Assembly: GCA_963575745.1 (NCBI GenBank)
Contig: CAUYUJ010014320.1
Location: 243,501 to 307,500, forward strand
Direction of reading: 5' to 3'
Source of the DNA: Prorocentrum cordatum
Lineage: Eukaryota > Sar > Dinophyceae > Prorocentrales > Prorocentraceae
Length of the DNA stretch: 64,000 nt
A program made the translations under genes and the position numbers. The notes under the pieces are model-generated. The model was not told the origin of the DNA, did not search any database, and worked only from the letters and a program-made list of their open reading frames with translations. Positions 10,366 through 22,055 of this stretch are shown here, piece by piece (the stretch's first letter is position 1; each line of letters starts with the position of its first letter).

Positions 10366-10974
10366 GTGCCCCTCGACGCTCGCACCTTGTTTTTTGACAG
10401 GGAGAATCTTCCTGCTCAAACTGGCCCCCTGGCCCCCGGGTTACAACAACAACGGTTCCCGCCTGACTTCTTTGCAATTTAGCCCGGACCCGCGCTCCCG
10501 CACGAGACTTCCTCGCATTTTATTCAGGAATCGCGCTCTCGCTTGGGACTTCCTTGCCATTTATCAAGGAATCGCTCCCCCGGCGCTCTGGAGTCGCGCT
10601 CTCGCTGGAGGCTTGCTTGCAACCTACTGAAGAATGGCCTTGCGTTGGAATTTCCTGCAATTTGCCCAAGCGCCGCGCTCCCGACACCCAGGCACCCAGG
10701 AGTCGCGCCCGCTGTGGCCTCATGTGCATGCCCTTCGCGGCCCCGCTGTCGCCATTCGTGTCCCCCTCACTGTCCTACGTGGCCCAGTTGCTACCCTCAG
10801 TGGCCCCATAGTTGCCTTCTGTGGCCCCGCATTATCTGCACTTCGTGGCCCCCGCTCGTTCGCGCTCTTCGTGGCCCCATACGCATTCCCTTCGTGTCCC
10901 CGCTGTCGCCCTTCGTGGCCTACTTCGTGCCCTTCGTGGCCCTGCTGTCGTTCTCTCTCGCTCTCGCTTTCGCT

Positions 10975-11014
<40 letters not shown>

Positions 11015-11019
11015 TTCGA

Positions 11020-11052
<33 letters not shown>

Positions 11053-11397
11053 GGTCGGTCCCCTGTCCGTCCCTCTTGGGGTCGTGTCGACGGTCCGCGG
11101 CCGCCCCGCCGATCAGCGCTGCCGCTGGCCAGGCCGACGGTCCGCGGCCGCCCCGCCGCTTGCCGGGGCCCGGCAAGCAGGGAAGAAGGGTATACCCCCC
11201 AAAAGGGGTTCGATCGAAGACGAAGAGGGCGGGTATCGAGGGTTTGGGAAATACGCGTAATTGGACACTCGAGAATGTAAGGGCGAACGGTTTTTAAATT
11301 ATTGTTGTTGTTGTAATCCGGGGACCAAGGGCCCAGTTTGAGGAAGAAGACTTTCTTTGATCAAAAACCGAGTGCGAGCGCCGGGAGGGGCACTTCA
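10366..11397 (+). mobile_element. TIR-bounded non-autonomous element, about 1.03 kb
   Basis: The ends are inverted copies about 80-90 bp long. The left end starts GTGCCCCTCGACGCTCGCAC; the right end finishes with the reverse complement of a close variant (GTGCGAGCGCCGGGAGGGGC, then AC). Both continue inward through the CAGTTTGAG and CCGGG segments to GTTGTTGTTGTAA. The interior contains a CGT run (10977-11050), a GC-rich core and a series of CTGTCGCC/TTCGTGGCCCC repeats. No protein domain is seen, so it would need a helper transposase. The same interior occurs inverted and expanded at 8818-10294. Confidence 0.6.
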
Positions 11398-13180
11398 ATT
11401 GAAAAACAATGTTCACCGGAGGGAAGGGATCAACAAAACTTGTCCAGTGGTGAGAATTCAACAACAACGCAACAAGCAGAATCGGCACCACGGATTCTCG
11501 CTTCAGAACGCTCCCAGGGACAATGAATGACCGTTCGGCCCCCTCACTCTGATGCGTAATAAATTAAACGCAGGACGTGGTCTCTCACCCACAAGCGTGG
11601 TGCTAGTAAAAAGATATGGGGGGACCTGGCGACCAGGAACTCGCATACGCAATGCAATCGCGCAGTAATATAAGGACTGTATGGCATCGGGACGCAGGAA
11701 CGCCTGGCCAAAAACACTGTTACTCAACACGGAGAACTACAGACTCCTGGTGTCAATTTCTGCGGCTGGCCCCACCAGCCCAAAGAACCAACATAAACTC
11801 GCGCGGGGCGCTGGCTTGCAACGGAAACAAAAGCTGGCACAGAAGCTGGCAAAGCAACCAACAATGTGCACACAACCGGTGGCATCGCAATTCCGTGGCC
11901 TCGTAAAGGATCCGAGATTGACACAAGCCAGCGCCCTGTGCTGCGCACCATGAAACACGAACAGCCCATCATATACCTAAACTCACCCGGCGCGGTTGTG
12001 ACCCTCCGACAGCCGGGGACGATGGGGCCGCGCGTGTGCAAATATAAACAAATCGAACGATACCGTGTAACATTTCCAACACACATGACAATAACAGAAA
12101 CGCTCGCACAATCAGCCGAACAATCAACGAACAATCGTAGCGGAGTAACCTCGGGCCTCCAACTCAAAAACACCAGGACAAGGCAGCCAAATCACCATCA
12201 CACGCCCGATTCACCATGCATCCCAGGCGTGCGTGCGTGTGCGCATCATACGTGCGGCCTACTAGTAGCCTACATGTTCCTGCGCCTGCACAACCACCAA
12301 GGGTACTGGCGTGGCCTACTGCACACTTCGTTTGGCGGGCAACGGCCGTACCCCATTTGCTTTTCCGCGTTTGCAGAAACAAATGACGCCGAAACGCCCT
12401 CAAAGAGACGTGATAAGACAACTCTCCACTAGTTGCGTAGGATATGCGCCCACGCCACGACCGAATATGAACCGCGGGTGCGTAGATCATGTGCTCCAGG
12501 GACATGGTCACAAACCGCGTCTAGGCTCACGCAGCTGTCCAGTCGGCCTTGCCGAAGGGCGCAACCTTCTGCGCCTTCTAAACCAGCTGCTCAGACTGAG
12601 ATCGCCGCCCAGCACCTCACACTCACTACGGAAGCGTATGAGGCCACACATCTGGGCTGACATAGGATGCCCCGCAGGATGAATCGTCAACGGGATGTCC
12701 ACAATATAAACAGTCAACAGGGTGATGCCGATGCTTACGCGTAGCCTAGGAGCACGGTTCGCAATGCGCCATCGCGAGGACGCAATCCCCTCCATGAAGA
12801 AAACCAATCTTGCTGGACAACAATGCTGGCGACAGGAACTCTGAATCATCACGGGGGCGCATTGGCACAGACAAAAGATTGCCGCTGCATTCGGGACTGC
12901 CAATATTGTATGATTACAGGTCGCCTGGTCGAGGACGCATCGAAACACATATGAACGCGCAGCGCTTTTTCTTCCCATGTCGTGACGGCATTTCCTAAAG
13001 ACCTGCGCGTGGCTGGCTTCATTTGCCCTGTCGATTAACGCCAGTCAGCGAACGCAAAACAACTCGATTAAACTCACGCTCCGGCGTGAAATGTTGGCTC
13101 TTACAGCTGCCCGGGCCTTAGCCTTGAATCGTGCTCGACGTCGCCGCGCGTACAGCAGCTCGGCCCGCGGCTGCTGGCCG
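11398..13180. other. No recognisable gene
   Basis: Ordinary-complexity sequence, less GC-rich than its surroundings. Short open frames (up to 188 codons at 11866-12432, plus strand) show no motif I recognise and have no supporting leader or splice context. I see no RNA gene. Confidence 0.5.
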
Positions 13181-13335
13181 CCACCGACTACTCGATTAAC
13201 GCAGGGATCTTGGGAGTGTGCGGCAGGAGCAGGAGCAAGAGCAGGGGGATGAACAAGAGCGAGAGAAGATGAATGAATGAATGGCTAAGGAGAAAATCCA
13301 CATGACGAAAACATGAACGAGAAAATTCGGCATGC

Positions 13336-13410
13336 TTGGCCTCCTCCTTGGCCCTGATCCGCTGGAACAGGGCCGCCACCCGCGCTCCGTAGGTCATGTG
13401 GGCAGATAGG
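13336..13410 (-). CDS. Possible single exon of a minus-strand gene
   Basis: On the minus strand a pyrimidine-rich stretch ending in CCCCCAG precedes 75 bp that read as an amphipathic helix (MTYGARVAALFQRIRAKEEA), ending at AA|GCATGC. This would be a GC-type donor, which dinoflagellates use. The rest of the presumed gene between 13.6 and 14.4 kb is very GC-rich and I could not assign frames. The call rests on splice-like borders and helix-like composition only. Confidence 0.25.
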
Positions 13411-13904
13411 CTGGGGGAGAGGAAATGGGAGCGGGGACATCAGCGGAACCGCGGAGGAAAATAGGCGGCGGAGGAGGCAGGCGCAGAGGGAAAAGGAGGA
13501 GATGCAGGAGGGGAGGAAGGCTAGGCAAACGACGGTCACGCAGACGGTAAAAAGGCGGGGCGGACGACGACGGCGACGACGGCGGCGCCGACAACGACGA
13601 CCTCCCGGTCTTCCCGCCCCGCGCGCGCGGCCGCGAAGCGCCGGCGGACCCGCCCGCCGCTCCGCCCTCGCCGTACACCTTTTTGCCAGGCGCCGAGTGC
13701 GCCAGAGGTCGGGGCGCCGCTCGCGGGCCGCGGGCGAGGCGGAGCGTGCGAGGCCGCGCGCCCGCTCGCAAAACCTCCGCGGCCTCCGCCTGGGGGAGGG
13801 CGCCCCCTGGCCTCCAGAGGCTGCGCCGTGAGGGCGCGGGGCCTGAGACCCACTGGTGGAAGCTCCTCCTCCTCCTGGGGCCCGCACAGGAAGCGCAGCA
13901 AAGG

Positions 13905-14135
13905 AGAGGGAGAGGGAGGGGGAGGAGGAGGAGGAGGAGGAGGAGGAGGAGGAGGAGGAGGAGGGGGAGGAGGGGGAGGAGGGGGACACCTCCTCCTCCT
14001 CCTCCACCTCCTCTCCACCTCCTCCTCCTCCTCCTCCTCCTCCTCCTCCTCCTCCTCCTCCTCCTCCTCCTCCTCCTCCACCTCCTCTCCACCTCCACCT
14101 CCTCCTCCTCCTCCTCCTCCTCCTCCTCCTCCTCC
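13905..14135. repeat. GGA tract followed by CCT tract (long inverted repeat)
   Basis: About 80 bp of almost pure GGA repeats (to 13986) run directly into about 145 bp of CCT repeats. The two halves are complementary and could form a hairpin of about 70 bp; each half could also form a triplex. All poly-Glu, poly-Gly, poly-Ser and poly-Pro frames here are artefacts. Confidence 0.9.
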
Positions 14136-14494
14136 GCGCATCTTGCCCATCCTCCTCCTCCCCCTTCCCCGTCTCCTCCTTCTCTCCCCCCTGCCCCCAT
14201 TCTTGGCATTCCTGTTCAGCCTACGGCTCCTCCCGCCCGCCTCCCACCTCGCCAGACTCAGCGGAGCGCCTGGGCGTCCGCGAGGCGGCGAACCTTCGAG
14301 GGCTCCGGCGCGTCCACGCCTGCAGCGCCGGCGGCGGCACGCCCGCGCCGTGCGAGCGGGGCCCGAACGAGATCCTTCGACCGTGCGCGTCTGGGCGCCT
14401 GTCAGGAAGTTGCGGAAGCGGGACGAGGAGGACGAGGAGGACGAGCACGCGGTGGCAACGCATGGGAGCCTCCCGTACCATCTTGTCGGCTCTT

Positions 14495-14620
14495 GCGAAT
14501 CGACGCTGCATCGACGCTAATCGTCGCAACATCTAGGCGAATCGACGCTAACCGACGCTAGATCGGCGCTATCTCATCGACTCCCATACGCTAATCGACG
14601 CTAGTCGACGCTACAAACAA
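14495..14620 (+). repeat. AATCGACGCTA minisatellite
   Basis: About ten imperfect copies of ATCGACGCTA with spacers of 0-10 bp. Confidence 0.8.
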
Positions 14621-14959
14621 AATTACGAGGGTACACAAGGCTCCCATGATTTGCGAACGAACGAGCAGGGTGAGGGATGCGCTCTCAGAGTCTCGGATCC
14701 CTCCCGGGGCTCAAACGCACAATTTAGCCGAGCTGCGTCCAGCCGGTGGCGACGAGGGGGCGCGCCGAAGGCCAACGGCCGTGGTTTCGCTTCGTCCTCC
14801 TCTGATATCTGGAGCGCGGCCACGTTCGAGCGGAGCACCCATCTCATGGGGGGCAACAGCACGGTCACGTCCACGACCAAGAGAGCGGTAATCCTTTGAA
14901 GCATGGGCCAATGTTCGGACGAAAGGTGTCAACATCACATGCTGCTTCAAGACGCCGCC

Positions 14960-15110
14960 CCCCCCCCAGACGACCCAAAGTGGCCCCAAGGTGGCCACCA
15001 AATTCTCCCACACTCCGCCAAAATCGCTCAGTCTGGCCCGAGAAGGCTCCAAGGCATCCAAAGGAAGCCCCAAGAGACCCCTAGCTGGCTCTCAGAGGCC
15101 CCAATTGTGC
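14960..15110 (+). repeat. Short CCCCAAGRTGGCC array
   Basis: A short block of the same CCAAGAGG-type degenerate repeat as at 7.55-8.24 kb. Between 15110 and 15790 I see no gene; a perfect palindrome GGCAATGCATTGCC lies near 15530. Confidence 0.55.
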
Positions 15111-15789
15111 CCAAATGAAGCACGAATTGAACCAAGATGCGTCGTAGAAATAAAGAAGGAGATCCTTAACGCATGATCAATCTCGCGTGGTTGAATGCGC
15201 TTGTGGACTCCTGTCGGTGGTCAGCCAACGTGTCATCTCTTCCGAGGAATGACTAGTGGCGACGCGGCTGCCGAAGAGGACACACACCTCAATCACCTGC
15301 TGGAAAACGGTCTCGTAACCGGACAGAGGGATTCACGTATACGCTTTCGTTCCACAACCCAGGTAGTGCCTCGGAGTCTCTAACTCCTTGTTGTTCTGCA
15401 GAGTGGCAAATGGCGATCATGGGCGACCGCCCCCACGCCCTGGTGGGGGTTCCTCCGGGATTCCCCAGGGCTCCTCGGGGTTCCGTTGCTTTGTGATGCT
15501 TTGCTATCTACTGACATGCATCGCTTCGTTTGGCAATGCATTGCCTTTGCTTAGGCAGTGCCATGCTACGCAATGTCATTGCCTCTGATTCCCGAAGCAG
15601 CTTGTCTGCAAGGCTTCCTGTCTAATTTGGCACTGAGCACATTGTCTGGCAAAGCTCCACCCCATCGCTCCAAGAAGCAAGTCGGTGGATCGCTGGATCT
15701 GGATTTCCGTTCCCTCCAGTAACCGGCCCTCCACCTGTGAAGCCCTGGCCAAGCTGCAAAACACACAGCGGATTGGCGCTGCTGCGAAA

Positions 15790-17470
15790 ATCGCACTTTG
15801 AAAAGGGTCCGCCTTCCGTCCGCGAAGCGCCCTCGCAAATTCTGCAAACGAGCGCGCGCGGCGCCAGGGCGCAGACCACGCTCTGAAAATGACCCACCCT
15901 CCGCTCGTGAAGCTCAAACTCAAGCGAACTTTGAAAACGAGTGCGCGCGGCGCTACAGCGAGATCAGTAGTTTGGCAAGGACACGCCCCCCCACGCGCGA
16001 AACTCTTTCCGGCTATGAATCACGAGTGCGCGCGGCGCTGAGGCGACAGCCACATTTCCAAAAACGACCCGCCCTCCATCCGCGAAGCTCTAGCAAACGT
16101 TTGAAACGAATGTGCGCGGCGCTACGGCGAGAGCCACTTTCGGAAAAGAACCCGCCCTCAATCCGTGAAGCTTATGTCTTTAATTACGAATGCGCGCGGC
16201 GCTACGACGAGAATATATATATATATATATATATATGTTGAACAAGGCCCGCCCTTCATCCACGAAGCCTTTGCAAACTTTTAGTCACGAGTGTGTGCGG
16301 CGCTGACGGGGAAAACGCATTTTGAACAGGACTCGCCCTCTATCCTGGAAGCCCTAGCAATCATTGAGAATGAATGAGCGCGACGCTTAGACGATAGGCA
16401 CATTCAGAAAACAAATACCACCATCCATCCGTAAAGCTCAGGCCAACATTTGAAACGATTGCGTTCGACGCTAAAGCGATAATTACATGTTGAAGAGTAC
16501 CCGCCCTTCGTCCGTGAAGCTTCCGCCATTTGTTCAAGCGAATGTGCCGGGCGCGAAACCGAAAGCCACATCCTGAAAAGGACCCGCCCTGAATTGGTGA
16601 AGCCTTTCAAACTTTTGACACAAATGCGCGCGACGCTGAAAGCGGTAGCAATGTTTTGGAAATGGCCCACCCTCCATCCCTGAAAATCTTTCAAACCTTT
16701 GAAACGAATGTGCGCGGCGCTGAAAATAGAACCGCATTTTGCACAGGACCGGCCCTCCATCCGCGAAGGCCTATCACACTTTTGACTCCAATGTGCACGG
16801 CGCCCCGGCGAGAATCAATTTTTCATGGTTTTTACAAGCAAACCACGTCCTCCAACCTGTTGTACATTGGTAACACGAAAGCGCGCGGCGCTGAATCGTG
16901 AGGCACATTTTGAAAAAGACCCGCCCTCCATGCGTGAACTTCTCGCACATGTTTGAAACGATTGTGCGCGGCGATACGGCGACAAGAACATTCCGGTAAG
17001 GATTTGGAAAGCTTGAAACGAAAATTTGGAACGAAAGTTTGGAACGAAAATTTGAAAAGCCCGGAAGGATCCGCCCACATAAGTTTGCAACGAAAGCGCG
17101 CGGCGCTGAAGCAATAAGCACATGTGGGAACAAAAACAAACAACGACAAACGCTTTCCACCGGCGGAACTCTACCACAACGTTTGCAACGAATGCGCACG
17201 ACGCGAAAATGCGAACCATTTTCTGAGCAGAACCCGCCCTCTATCCGTGAACCTGCTGCAAGTTTGTGAAACGCATGTGCGTGAGGCTAGAGCGATAACC
17301 ACACCCCAAAAAAGGGCTCGCCCTCCATCCCTGAAGATTCTGCAAGCATTGGGAACGACTGTGCGCGGCGCTCCAGCGAGGACCACATCCTGAACGGGGA
17401 CCCACCCTCCATCCGTGGAGCGGCTGCAGGCTTTGAAGACCGGTGTGCGCGGCGCGAAAACGATAGTCAC
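15790..17470 (+). repeat. Divergent satellite, unit about 85 bp, about 20 copies
   Basis: Each unit contains GACCCGCCCTCCATCCGTGA, then AGC, a spacer with TTTGAAACGAATG, the block TGCGCGCGGCGCTA and GGCGAGAGCCACATTTTG. Distances between GCGCGGCGCT blocks run mostly 80-90 bp. Copies are strongly diverged, which suggests an old array. One unit contains an AT microsatellite (about 16212-16236). Open frames come from the repeat. Confidence 0.85.
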
Positions 17471-17859
17471 ATCTTCACCGGAAGGGGGGGGGGGGGTATC
17501 ACTTCCAGGGGCGGAAGTGACATGTTTTCGCTGGAAGGGGTGCGTACTCGTCATCAAAGTAAACCTGGCACCCCCCGTGCAATGCTGGGGGCGGCGGCAC
17601 GGTGCCCCATCCCATCATCGCACGGGGATGCGAAGACCCCGCAGACGGGAAGGGACGGGCATGGCTTGGCATCACGAGCCCACGAACAACCACAAGGGGC
17701 ATCATAGGTAACTGTTTTTGTTATGTTTTGTTCCGCCGATCGGCGCGGGCCCCCAGCCCTCTCTCCCTCTCGCCCCCATCAACCAAATCCTGGTTGCTTT
17801 TGGCCGCTGCTTATGGCGACTGGTCAGGACCTGAGTGGGCCCTGGAAACGACAAGGCCG

Positions 17860-18065
17860 TTTTTTTACCGGTTCCATTTTGCCGTTTGTTTGCCGGTTCC
17901 GACGCCGTTGTTTTACCGGTTCCGTCGCCGTTTGTTGACCGGTTCCGGCTCCGGTTCCAATCCTGGAGCCGTTTTTGTTGCCGTTTCCAGTCGCCGTTTT
18001 TTTTTTTTTTTGCCGTTTCCATGTTCAAGGGGCATTTTTCTGGAAACGGTGAAAAAAGCGGCCCT
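17860..18065 (+). repeat. GCCGTTTNTTGCCGGTTCC minisatellite
   Basis: Imperfect repeats of CCGTTT, TTTACCGGTTCC and GTCGCCGTTTG, with a T run of about 13 near 17998-18010. No gene is evident from 17480 to 18215; a run of ten G's lies near 17487. Confidence 0.6.
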
Positions 18066-18226
18066 GCCGTTTCCGGGGCCCACAAAGGTCAGGACCCCTC
18101 CCCCCAGTCTGCTGGCGCGACTGGTAAAAGCAGATCGACGAAGCACTGGCCCAGCCTCAGACCCCCACCGCTCCCCCACCAGTCGGCCAAATCTCGAAAT
18201 TCTGAATTTACTGCGGGCAAGATTTA

Positions 18227-18346
18227 TATCCATATCCAGTGCGCCTTCGATTTTTTTGGAAGGGGCGCCACAAGGCCGAGGTGCACTGGACATGGATAAA
18301 AATCGAGCCTCTAGGGGGCAAATTTATCCATATCCAGTGCGCCTCG
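18227..18346. repeat. TATCCATATCC inverted repeat
   Basis: TATCCATATCCAGTGCGCC at 18227 is followed by its near-perfect reverse complement at 18277-18298 (19 of 22 pairs). A third, direct copy is at 18325-18346. Similar hairpins occur at 30741-30878 and 62451-62504. Confidence 0.7.
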
Positions 18347-18801
18347 GGTTTCTGGAGAAGGGAGCCCGGAACTCTATACTGCAGTGGATCTGGACAGAAG
18401 TACTGCTCGCATGTACACACGCGCGCGAGCCCCCACACCGTGGTGCAGGGCCGAGCCGATCGCGGATCCCAGCCGCACCCTTTGCTGGCAGCAGAGTCAT
18501 GCGCAGCGGCACGCTCTCCTCAGCTTTGCGGTTTTTTTCGGTGCCCCCGAGACTCTCCACGTGGTTCTCCCTGAGGCCTCGGGAGCGTTCCTCCCTCCTC
18601 CTCCTCCCCCTCCTCCTCCTCCTCCTCCTCCTCCTCCTGTGGCTGGGAATCCAGACCTCCGGCATGCCCGAGTGTGGCTCCATGGAGGCCGTCCTGGAGC
18701 GAGCGCGGGGGCCTCCTCTGGCAGCCTCGGGGGCTCGCGAGGCTGCCACGGGTGCCCCAAGTCGCTCACATATGCTGCGGCTGCATCCCTGTTGACTTTT
18801 C

Positions 18802-18965
18802 CAAGGGCTCCCAACTTCGCGCTTCGCGCTGCGCGGAGCGCGAAGCGCAGATCACTTCGCGCTCTCGCGCCGCCTCCCAGGGGAGAAGAGCAGGATGAAG
18901 AGGAATCGGAGCCGAACCGCGAAGCGCGAAGCGCGAATAACTTGGCGCCCTCGAGGGCGCCCTTG
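18802..18965. mobile_element. MITE-like palindromic element, copy 1 (164 bp)
   Basis: It begins CAAGGGCTCCC and ends GGGCGCCCTTG, so the ends are inverted repeats. Near both ends lie palindromes of CTTCGCGCTTCGCG type. It is flanked by ACTTTTC (left) and ACTTCTC (right), a probable 7-bp target duplication with one change. A copy roughly 90% identical by eye is at 29055-29211. No coding capacity; it would be moved by a helper transposase. Confidence 0.7.
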
Positions 18966-19184
18966 ACTTCTCGGGCTGGCAGAATCCAGTGCGGTCCAAT
19001 AAGACTCCCGCAATCTCTCCAGGACTGTCCCGAGCCTCCGAGAGTGAATGGGGCCCTGAGACACACGAATAAATACAGACCCACACACACACAAATAACA
19101 GGATTCCCCATATCTTCCCATAGTTTCTGGGCTTTTGTCTTCACCCCCCCACTTCCCATATTGTCCTATGCTTTCTAAGGAATC

Positions 19185-19343
19185 TGTGACTGGTCTCCCA
19201 ATTTTCCCGTTTCAGGTTTAGCCCCAGGACAAACCCGGTCAGGGACCCCGGGAGTTTGTCAGTTAGATTCCTGTCCCTGAGGTGACTTTCCGTTGCGTGC
19301 TGGCTCAAGGGAAAAGGCGCCCACTTCTTCTGCTGCTGCCACA
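19185..19343 (+). repeat. 5' LTR of the copia element
   Basis: 159 bp, TG...CA ends, matching the 3' LTR at 28727-28885 at all but about four positions. It is short for a full-length copia element. Confidence 0.93.
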
Positions 19344-19345
19344 GT

Positions 19346-19357
19346 TGGTAGCGGAGC
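19346..19357 (+). promoter_or_regulatory. Primer-binding site
   Basis: TGGTAGCGGAGC starts two bases after the LTR. Copia elements of plants use TGGTATCAGAGC, complementary to the 3' end of initiator tRNA-Met. The differing bases would fit another tRNA or a lineage-specific initiator tRNA. Confidence 0.75.
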
Positions 19358-19405
19358 GGGGTCAGCCGGAGAGGCCATGGGCGCGGGCGGCGCGGCGCAG
19401 CAGCC

Positions 19406-22000
19406 GTGATCCCTGCGCTCGCGCGCCCTCCGGCGGCCTCGCTCTACTGCGAGCGGGCGGTGCGGATCCACGGCACCATGCCTGCCGAGGCAGGCGAAGA
19501 GGAGAGAGAGGCGGCACCAGGAGGCGCCGGACAGCCCGCTGCCAGCGCAGCGGCAGCGGCGACAGCCGGAGCCGACGGTGCCACGACGATAGCAGGACTG
19601 ACGCCGGCAGCGCTGCGGGAGCTAGTGGCCGACATAGTGAAGGACACCATGCAGCCTGGGGCGACTCCCGAGCTGGCGGCGACAGCAGACCCATGGTCAG
19701 AGACGGGCGCTGACCCCTGGGCCAAGAAGGCCGTCGACGACGGCAAGGGCTGGCAGGACGGCTGGGACAAATGGCAGAGCGGCCCATGGGACCGCCAAGG
19801 CTGGTGGTCCAGCGGCGCAGGCGCCGCAGGCAGCAGCTGGGGTGGCCGCGGAGACTGTAGTGACCCACCGTCCTGGCCAGGCTGGTCATTCTATAGACAA
19901 TGGAAGCGAGTTTTGCAGCGATGGGACAAGAACACTGACGTGCAGCCGTGGCGACGATCAGAGAAAGTACTGAAGTCGTTCTCTTGGGAGTTTCAGTCTG
20001 AGTTCGAGGACATCTCGGAGCACCAGTGGACCGCGGACGACTGGCTGAAGACCCTCCTAGACAGGATGGACATGATCTCCGGACAGCGTGAGGGGGGCGA
20101 CCTTCGAAGGGCAGGGCGCAAGGCGTTCTACCAAGCGAACCGAGCCTCGAAGGAGAGCCTCACCCAGTTCGTCTCGCGCAGAGAAGCTCAGATGTCAGAG
20201 GCCGAAGGTCATGATTTGTGGATGTCAGAAAAACTGAAGGGCCTGCTCCTAGAGGAAGGAGCGGGTCTCACGCCACAGGGGCTTCAGAATCTGCGGACAC
20301 TCACCCGTGGCCAGCTGGAGCACAAGAACGTAGCCTGGGCACTGAGACAGATGGATTCGGGCGGCACAGAGCGCGTTTTGCCACGACGTGCCGGCCCAGG
20401 GGCCATGTTGGCGTCCACCACTTCTGAGGACGCAAGTCCGGTTGCTCGAGGCTCTAGCGATGCTTTTCAGTCTTCTCACTCTTCCCTCCCTCAACCTCCC
20501 GGTCCAGGTAGGTCCGAGGTCGGTGCAGAAGAGGAGATAGAGCTGGACCACTACGACGACGAAGACGGCAGCACAGACGAGGAGGCCGACGAGGCGCTGA
20601 TCGCGGAGATCGAAGATCTCGATTTGAACGAAGACGAGGTGTCCGAGGTGCTGGCCGCCATCGAGGACAGGCCCAACACCAGGACGTGGAAGCAGAACAA
20701 GGATCTCAAGAGAGCTGCAAAGAAGGACCGCGAGTACTTCGGTCTACGGCGAGACGCCAGTGGCAGGGCAGCGGCTCGCGGTCGAGGAGGCAAGCTCGGG
20801 GGGAAGGCCAGCGGCAAGGGCAAGGGACGCCGTCCCCGCCTGAGCAAGGATCAGCTGATGAAGATCTCGCGCTGCCGCATCTGCAACGAGAAGGGACACT
20901 GGGGAAACGAATGCCCGAACAAGGACCGGGCACCTCGGGATCGGCAGAAACTCTCCGCCTACGTGTTCGACGGTCGTGCGGACACGAGCTTCGCGTCGCA
21001 GGCCACCCTCGCCTCCTGGGAGAACGACGAGACCGAGCTGGAAGCCGGGTCCTCCTACATGACGGCGCGTCCTCACCAGGCGCTCACTGACCCGGGCGCA
21101 GGCAGTGACTTGGTGGGAGTGCAGACGCTCAATCGAGAGTCACTGGCACTGGCCGATGTGGGGCTGCGCTACGTGGTCATCCCAGAGGAGACGAGGCCGA
21201 CCAAGGCGGCCCACGGCGTCGGGGGGCCCGCGAAGGCGATCAATGCGGTGCTCTGCCTCTTGCTGCTAGGAGGCGTGTTCGGGATCATAGAGACCACGGT
21301 CCTCCGCGACCGGGTGCCCCACATCCTCAGCGTCAACCTTTTGGAGTTTCTAGAGAGTGTCATCGACCCCCCTCGCAGCATGCGGACCATCGAGAAGATC
21401 GGCGCCAAGGTCGACATGACCAGGCTCAGCTCCAGACACCGGATGGCGGACATCATTATTCCCCCGTCGGAGCTGCCAGAGGTTCCAGAATCAGACCTCC
21501 GACGACACCCTTTTCTTTCACCAGGCTCGTTTCGCCTGGCAGGTTCAGCTCCCGAGATGCTGGACTCAGGAGCGCTGGCAAGCTACATTCCTCTCATCTC
21601 CTTTGTCATCGTCATCAGTTTCAGCATCCTCAGCCTACCACGGGTATGTCATATCCTGGGTCTCGAGAGGCTCGACAAGGGGCTCCAGCTACCGTGCCCG
21701 AAGTACCCGAACGACCTCGAGGGCTTCCAGTTACCGGACCCAGACCGCATTCTCGTCTCAGAGGACCTCGACAGGCTCCCCAAGAAGTACCCCTCGAGCT
21801 TCAGGGAACCCAAGGTGATCATGAGAGGCCCCAAGGAGGTCCCGACAGAGGAGGCCGAGGAGATCAAAGAAGAGGTGGAGTCACGGGCTCAGCGTCTCAG
21901 GTCGAATGCTAAGGTGAAACGAGTGCCCCGACCCCAACCGAGCAGGTGGACCCTGTTAGTAGGGGTCCTGCCATTCCGTAGCCATCTAGGCTCAACCTCG
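19406..22000 (+). CDS. Copia gag-protease
   Basis: The first half is a capsid-like region: an acidic, Ala-rich N-terminus, then a Trp-rich segment and helices around residues 170-320. A CX2CX4HX4C zinc knuckle (CRICNEKGHWGNEC) lies at about residues 490-503 after a basic Lys/Arg/Gly stretch; it binds RNA in the family. About 70 residues later DPGAGSDLVG fits the aspartic protease active site, with Pro in place of the usual Thr or Ser. The frame stays open to 22342, but after about 22000 the better continuation is in another frame. The start is uncertain: an in-frame ATG at 19478 (MPAEAGEEE) is also plausible. Confidence 0.8.
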
Positions 22001-22055
22001 CTAGGGGGCTCCATCGTTTCCAGAATCCCCAGATCGCTTGACACCTGCAGCACCG

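Noticed and set aside
11866-12432. 188-codon plus-strand ORF as a gene
   Set aside because: No recognisable motif, equally long frames on the other strand, and no leader or splice signals.
13285-14561. Long open frames in all directions over the GGA/CCT tracts
   Set aside because: They translate as poly-Glu, poly-Gly, poly-Ser or poly-Pro and are a property of the triplet repeats.
15790-17470. Regularly spaced repeats as a CRISPR array
   Set aside because: Units are about 85 bp, diverged along their whole length, without conserved short repeats and unique spacers. The genome is eukaryotic.
19312-19322. TGGCTCAAG in both copia LTRs, the last nine bases of the spliced leader
   Set aside because: Nine bases are too few and the preceding TTT is absent. 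The same string also arises in CCAAGATGGCTCAAGA repeats at 31.3-31.9 kb.
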